From assembly GCA_036897095.1 (NCBI GenBank), contig JAYMSP010002385.1, positions 1 through 24,650 on the forward strand: a stretch of 24,650 nucleotides of DNA. The letters are read 5' to 3'. The notes under the pieces are model-generated. The model ran no database searches, was not told where the DNA came from, and saw only the letters and a program-made list of their open reading frames with translations. A program made the translations under genes and the position numbers. Below, piece after piece: positions 19,508 to 24,650 of this stretch. This DNA is from Plantago elongata (taxonomy: Eukaryota > Streptophyta > Magnoliopsida > Lamiales > Plantaginaceae). Within the stretch, counting starts at the first letter, position 1, and every line of letters starts with the position of its first letter.

Positions 19508-22177
19508 TTAGACCTTCCTCCTGTAAACATATGACCTCGCAAAGTAAATATAAGCAGAGAGTCCAACTGTACTAAGTCCTGCCAACAGCCAGTAGAAGTA
19601 GTCAAGATGAGCCTTGTTCAAGTTATCCGCAAACCAACCATCTTGACCATGTCCCTTAGTCATGTTCTCAATAAACGACACAAGAAAGCTGCTCAAAAGG
19701 CTACCTATGCCAAGAATACTTAAGTACATGGCAAGGCCAATGCTCTTTAGATCACCAGGGATTTGATCGTAGAAGAACTCTTGCAGACCAATCATGGTGA
19801 AAACATCAGCGACTCCAGAGAGCACATATTGCGGTGCAAGCCACAACGCACTCATTGGGACAATTGCATTCGGTATGTCCACAAGATCATATTCCATTGC
19901 AGTGGCAAGACGCTTCCTCTCAATAATTGCTGCGTAGACTATTGAAACTAAGGACAGAACCAATCCAATTCCAATCCTCTGAAGCATTGATATCCCTGCA
20001 GGCTTTTTGGTAATAGCTCTGGCAATTGGGACGAAAACTTGGTCATACAATGGAATACAGACGATCAGAGAAACAGTGATGTAGTATTGCTGAAGCGAAG
20101 CTGCTGGTATTTCAAATGAGTTTATGTGACGATCCAGGGTAGCTGCTTGCTTGGTGAAAAGAGTAGCAGGTTGTGCGTAGACAATGGCATAACCCAATGT
20201 TGTAAGCCATATCGGGATCAACCTAAGAATCGACTTGGTGTCTTCAACATCGCCAATACTACAAAATTTATCGTCCTCCACAATACCATCTGATATGATC
20301 AAGGCTTTTTCAAGAAACCTGATACAAACAAAGCATTTAGTATAATATACAAGGCAGGCTGCAAAATGCACAAATTAAATGATCATTTGAATTCGATTTA
20401 GTGATGAAGTGAATCAGTGATCAATATGAAGTAATAATCGTATATGTGTAAACAGGCACGAAGGCTTACATGAACTGAGAGTTTTCTCGAGGCAGAGTTG
20501 AGCAAGCTTCCTCAACATTAGATGCTTCAACACTGACAGCTCGCCAGTTTTTCGCAGCTTTGACAAAAACTCGATTAATTCTCACAAACGGATTCTGCCC
20601 ATCCTTGTTAACACGAAACCGATAAGTTGGAGTTCCAGCCAAGAAGATAATCATAGTCACACACATGACAACAGCAGGGATTCCAAATCCAAGTTCCCAA
20701 CCGAGATTCTCCTGAATGTATGTCAGACACAAGAGAGGCACCAAGATACCTCCAGAGGAGAAACAATACCACCAATTGAAGAAGGAGCTTTTCGCTTTGC
20801 ACTCTTTCTTGTCTTCCTCATCAAACTGATCAGCCCCGAATGCTTGCACGCAAGGTGTATGGCCTCCTTGCGCAACTGCCACCAAGTAGAGCGAGAAGAA
20901 AAAGAAGATGACTTCAAGCTGATCGGGAGGAGAGCATGCGCTAGTAGCAGTAAGGCCATTTGCTGCTGCTAAATTTTTGCAGCTGGAAGACTTGTATGAA
21001 TTGAATGATGCTGATAGAGACAAGAATCCTAGTCCCTGTGATGAGAAAACAATAATGAAAACTCTAAGCAAAGGGTGAATTGCCAATTTATGCTGTAGTT
21101 TCTAGCCATGAGACCCATGACACATTATAATTGGTACTGCGCTCGACACGGAGTGTGTAAACGAATGTCCACGATATAAACATTTTGATTTATAACATTG
21201 ATGTTTATATTCGTCAGTAAATAAGTTATTTAGATAACCGGACTTATCCAACAAGTAACTGTACAACACAGATTATGTAACATTGAGACAACAAAAATTG
21301 GTTTAGGTGTTCAGAATGTCATGTTGCCGTTGTGGTTAAGCGAAGGGATTATCATATAATTAAGCTCATAAGCATCGTCAAAAAATCAATTAATACGAAC
21401 AGCCGCTTAGCACTAAACTCCAAGACTTTTATTCCTTTACTTTATTTTTGTTTTTTAATATATTACACGCCACCTATTATTAGTCATGACAAGAACAAAG
21501 ACATAAACAAATCACAGACTTTAAGAACAAGTTTAACTATTCAAATGGCCGGTCCGAAAGTAGTACCGCTCTAATCTTTTTAATAATCCATAAATGAATA
21601 AACTTCAAGTCACAGTAACATAGGTTATTATGCTAAACTTATCAATTATAACCATTTTTCGTTTTAAAATAAGATGATTCATCAGCACGAAGACCTTACC
21701 AGTATGTAAAGGACGCAAGCAACAATAATAGTCCGGAACCTAGCCGAGAAAGAATCCGCCACTAAAGCTCCGACGATCGGCAAAAGCGACGCCGTTCCAT
21801 ACCAAGCGTTCAACATGGACGCAGCAGCTGCCGTCGACTGGCCTAACGAACCGGTCAAATAGCTGACCAAATTCGAACTTATTCCGTAATACGCAAATCT
21901 CTCCGCAACTCCAACACCTGATTAATAAACATATTTACTCATACTCAGATCAACAAAATGCAAAAACGAAAACAAAATGATGATGAACGAGTAGAAATGA
22001 TCAAATGAATGTTATTATCTTACCGATGATGAAAGCAGAGGATTTCCAGCAACCGGATTTAGAGCGGACGGATGGCCGGTTTTTGTAATCGACGGAGCTA
22101 CGGACATAATCGTCCTTTAGCAACGGAGATTCGATCTCCTGGATTACATTTTCACTCGATGAAGTGATAAAAGTCAT
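19508..22177 (-). CDS. NPF5: NPF gene C: NRT1/PTR family (NPF5-type) transporter, 4 exons, 582 aa
   Basis: On the minus strand the exons are 22177-22024, 21917-21700, 21035-20470 and 20318-19508 (TAA). Exon 2 is again 218 nt, and the splice sites and phases match genes A and B. Intron 2 is 664 nt. The joined frame is open. Visible are [19 protein letters not shown] before TM1, [54 protein letters not shown] and [16 protein letters not shown], as expected for a 12-TM POT protein. The N-terminus has EIESPLL (14-20), an acidic di-leucine-type motif. Gly54 replaces the first Glu of ExxER and Thr184 replaces the TM4-region Lys. The TM3-TM4 loop (about residues 136-163) is the longest of the three, rich in Ala, Ser and Thr with two Cys. 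C is the most diverged copy in the first part of exon 4 (LEKALIISDG). It is convergent with gene B. Function beyond NPF transport is not readable. Confidence 0.93.
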
Positions 22178-22299
22178 GATTTCTTTATATGAACGTAATT
22201 AACCTATTCTGATCACTTTTAATTACTAGATCTTCTCTTTTGTTGATTTGTCACTATTTCTGAGTTTAAATTGGAATGATGGTTCGAGAAATGGAGCAT

Positions 22300-22307
22300 T
22301 ATTTATA
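22300..22307 (-). promoter_or_regulatory. TATA box of NPF gene C
   Basis: On the minus strand TATAAATA lies 130 nt before the ATG at 22177. The same octamer precedes genes A and B. Confidence 0.65.
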
Positions 22308-22639
22308 GGATATACTTTATGGGAGGACGAAGCAATGACTTGGTACTACTCCTACACTCCGCCATTAACGTTTTACGTGGGTGGGGCCCGCATTTATCTT
22401 TTGTGGCTTTTCTATTGGTCTACTTGTTCGGAAATATGTTATTGGTGAGTGGACCTTCAAATTTCAGATATATTGCAGATGGACTTAGTAATATTCTCAA
22501 ACTTGAATGAGGACTAGTTCATCACAAAGCCGGTTTTCCTTTTCATTATAGGCCGGGTTATTTTTGTTTTTGAAACATCCATACTGATCTTGTTTAATTT
22601 CATTACTTGTATATAAATTTCATTCGTTGTAATTCATAT
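22308..22639. other. Upstream region of gene C
   Basis: Promoter-proximal sequence without a gene. Overlapping plus-strand open frames (22248-22510) have no family signature and run antisense through the gene C promoter. Confidence 0.45.
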
Positions 22640-22899
22640 TGTCTAGTTTTTACATTATATTGTCTACTTTATAAAAGAAATGTTTAATTTTCACATGATA
22701 TTAAATTTACACTATCATTTAGTTTTTACATTATATTGTCTAGTTTTTACTTAATCCGTTTTTAATGAATCCGGGTCAAAAGATCCGTAAAAAATCATCT
22801 AAAATCAAGTTGCGAAAAAATATATAATTATCTAGGTTTACCATTTAAAGGGAACTTTCGAAACTCTTCAAAATGTAGGAATTTCTCATAAGACGGACT
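22640..22899 (-). repeat. Second copy of the AT-rich ACTAGACAAT repeat, upstream of gene C
   Basis: The minus strand aligns with 12808-13070 from AGTCCGTCTTA through GTTTCGAAAGTTCCCTTTAA, GGATCTTTTGACCC and ATTAAAAACGGAT to repeated AAAACTAGACAATATAATGT units. It covers only the middle of the 12677-13403 element; the inverted arms are not found here. It lies 460-720 nt upstream of the gene C start, in the same orientation relative to its gene as the copy ahead of gene B. Confidence 0.8.
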
Positions 22900-22957
22900 T
22901 CCAATCTATTGATTAGAGATAAAGCGTCTTATCGAAATGCGCTTTCTTCTCTATTGT
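22899..22957 (-). repeat. tRNA-like remnant adjoining the AT-rich repeat
   Basis: On the minus strand GCGCATTTCGATAAGACGCTT followed by CTAATCAATAGATTGGAAGT parallels the tRNA-derived retroposon at 8098-8182 in the same order (its GTGCAGTTCAATAGGTAAGACGCTT and CTAATAGGTCGGGAGT). It leads straight into the AT-rich repeat. It is too degraded to be a tRNA gene. Confidence 0.5.
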
Positions 22958-24364
22958 ATTTGAATAATGACACCAACATGATCTTTAAAGTTGAATCAGT
23001 TACCTCTACAAACTACAAGTTAACATAAAATCAAGCAAGTTAATTTACTGATCGATTTTCTTAAGTGTGACTAGGTTAAATATGGGTGGACTGGATTTTT
23101 AGCCTTACTATCTATCATAAAGGGTGGTTGTTCATCACATCATATCTCGACTCGGTTGTGAAAGTATGGAAAATGTCATAAGAATGTTAACTTATCTTGA
23201 ATGAATGAAGGACTTGGTTGGTAATATGTATGATTTCTCAAACATTTGGCATGATTTTATTGTTGTACTTTCGGGGAGGATTTATTCCGTAAATAGTCTT
23301 AATATTTTATTGGAGGGTTTGCCATGTGTGCGGACAAGTTTCTCTTATCCACTGCCACCCAAGATTTTTTATAATGTGTGTGGGTATTGAGTAATTAAAA
23401 ATTTAAAGCCGGATTGGATCAAAAACAAAGAGTCGTGGAAGTTTAGAATAAGCACCTAGCTCATTATTAGTCAAATGTGACGGGTGTCCTTGTCCGTTGT
23501 TTACATTTGGATCAGGTTTGACATTTGTATTTACGTTTTAACCTTCATTCTAAATTACTTTTAATCGCGACCAGATAAATTTGGTACGATTTATAATAAT
23601 ATATTATCTTTTTAGGTAGCCTCTTACAGAACTTGTTCATTTTAGATTCAATATATTTATTGTGAACTTGATGATAGGTTTTTCTCTATATACTCAACGA
23701 TCCGACATTCAATAATAGTTGAATCGATTTCAAAGATGGCTAGGGAAGCCCTAACTCAATACCGGGTACTTCTTTGTAGTTTAAGAGTAGTTATTATAAC
23801 TAAAATCCTAAAGTTATGTAATCTTATGCTAGTTTAAGTTTATATACGCTTGGATTATCATACTCAATTGTCTTACCTCGTTGGTTCGCGATGAGGTAAA
23901 AGAAAGCACAGAAATGTAAACGTTTATAAGGATTCAGGCCAATTGAATTTATTTTGCACACATGACATATATATCCACTGCCCACATGACCGAGCCAAAT
24001 GATAGGTTGGCACGTATGGGAGAATCCCACATGAATTTGTTCCACTATATGGATGACAAAAGAAGGGGTGGTGACAGTTCAAGTTTGGTTTATGTTAGAT
24101 GTTTTATATCCCGCGAAAGATATTTACTTATGTGATGTAACGTGTTTGGCAATTGGCAATGTGCATGTGTGAGGAGTGATGTTTACTACAATGTGATGTA
24201 ATATTGTTGCTTCCACTCAATGGCTATATGAATTATGATCGATGTGATTTATTACACGATTGAGTTGATAAAAATGATTAATATATAACTAAAATGTTGC
24301 AAAAGAAAATTAAAATTTTATAGCATGTTATCAGGTGTTAATGAATCAAGTTGATCATAAGTAG
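22958..24364. other. Intergenic, nothing recognised
   Basis: AT-rich sequence. Open frames 23205-23390 and minus 23824-24045 carry no recognisable domain. No RNA gene or clear repeat found. Confidence 0.45.
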
Positions 24365-24650
24365 CAGGGCCGTCTTCAAGAATTGAGGGGCCTGTGCAAA
24401 AAAATTAAACAAGGCCCAATACTATACGCGATATTAAGTATAAAAATTTATAAACGTGCAAAACATTCAAAATCAACCGTTCGTTACAAGTATTGACTAA
24501 GAAACTACTTGAAAATTGCAACTCTTCGAGTATTCTTTGAAGCAAAATCATCAATTATAAAATCATCATGTTTCATTTTCCTTTCTCATTTCTATCTTTC
24601 ACCAAATCATTAAAGTGAAGAGCAATAGAACAGTCCATATTGAAAATTCA
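24365..24650 (+). mobile_element. hAT-like transposon terminus (element extends right out of the window)
   Basis: It starts CAGGGCCGTCTTCAAG and continues GAGGGGCCTGTGC, an A-run and AAACAAGGCCC. The first 135 bp or so match the minus strand of 153-1. Beyond about 24500 the two copies diverge. No transposase is visible in the remaining 150 bp. Confidence 0.6.

Noticed and set aside
22248..22510. Plus-strand open frames upstream of gene C as a divergent gene
   Set aside because: They overlap the gene C TATA box, lack a domain, and two frames overlap each other; likely chance.

Overview
The window looks like eudicot plant nuclear DNA. It is strongly AT-rich, the genes have short GT-AG introns, and LTR-retrotransposon debris, hAT ends, small MITEs and tRNA-derived retroposons fill the spaces between them. 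I cannot name the species. The real gene content is three intact, closely related genes of the NRT1/PTR family (NPF, proton-coupled oligopeptide transporter fold). They resemble subfamily NPF5, the clade that contains Arabidopsis NPF5.10 to NPF5.16.

Layout: a hAT-like end (1-153) abuts a decayed Ty1/copia integrase-to-RT fragment (154-1484), which stops about 150 bp before the TATA box of NPF gene A (+, 1734-3791). Next come an internally deleted copia element with two LTRs (about 4250-5617), a 131-bp direct repeat pair (6514-6841), a Tourist-like MITE (7233-7380), a very short tRNA-derived retroposon with a target duplication (8083-8197), a second MITE (10895-11047), a 48-bp-period repeat (11181-11282) and an AT-rich inverted-repeat element (12677-13403). 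NPF gene B (+, 14020-16330) follows. The 3.2 kb between B and C holds a dispersed direct repeat and a third MITE. NPF gene C lies on the minus strand (22177-19508), tail-to-tail with B. Upstream of C are a second copy of the AT-rich repeat and a tRNA-like remnant, and the window closes on another hAT-like end (24365 onward) inverted relative to the first.

The three NPF genes have the same four-exon structure, with a 218-nt exon 2 in all three and identical intron phases. They encode predicted proteins of 580, 568 and 582 residues, and each has a TATAAATA box 97, 97 or 130 nt before its ATG. They are best read as local duplicates with overlapping transport roles. All carry an N-terminal acidic di-leucine-type motif that would fit tonoplast sorting. 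All three also depart from the usual NPF proton-coupling residues: the first Glu of ExxER is Gly, and the Lys usual after GGx in TM4 is Thr. That shared departure is the most interesting functional signal here. I see no wholly new genetic system; the other findings concern shared non-coding elements and unusual transposon remnants.
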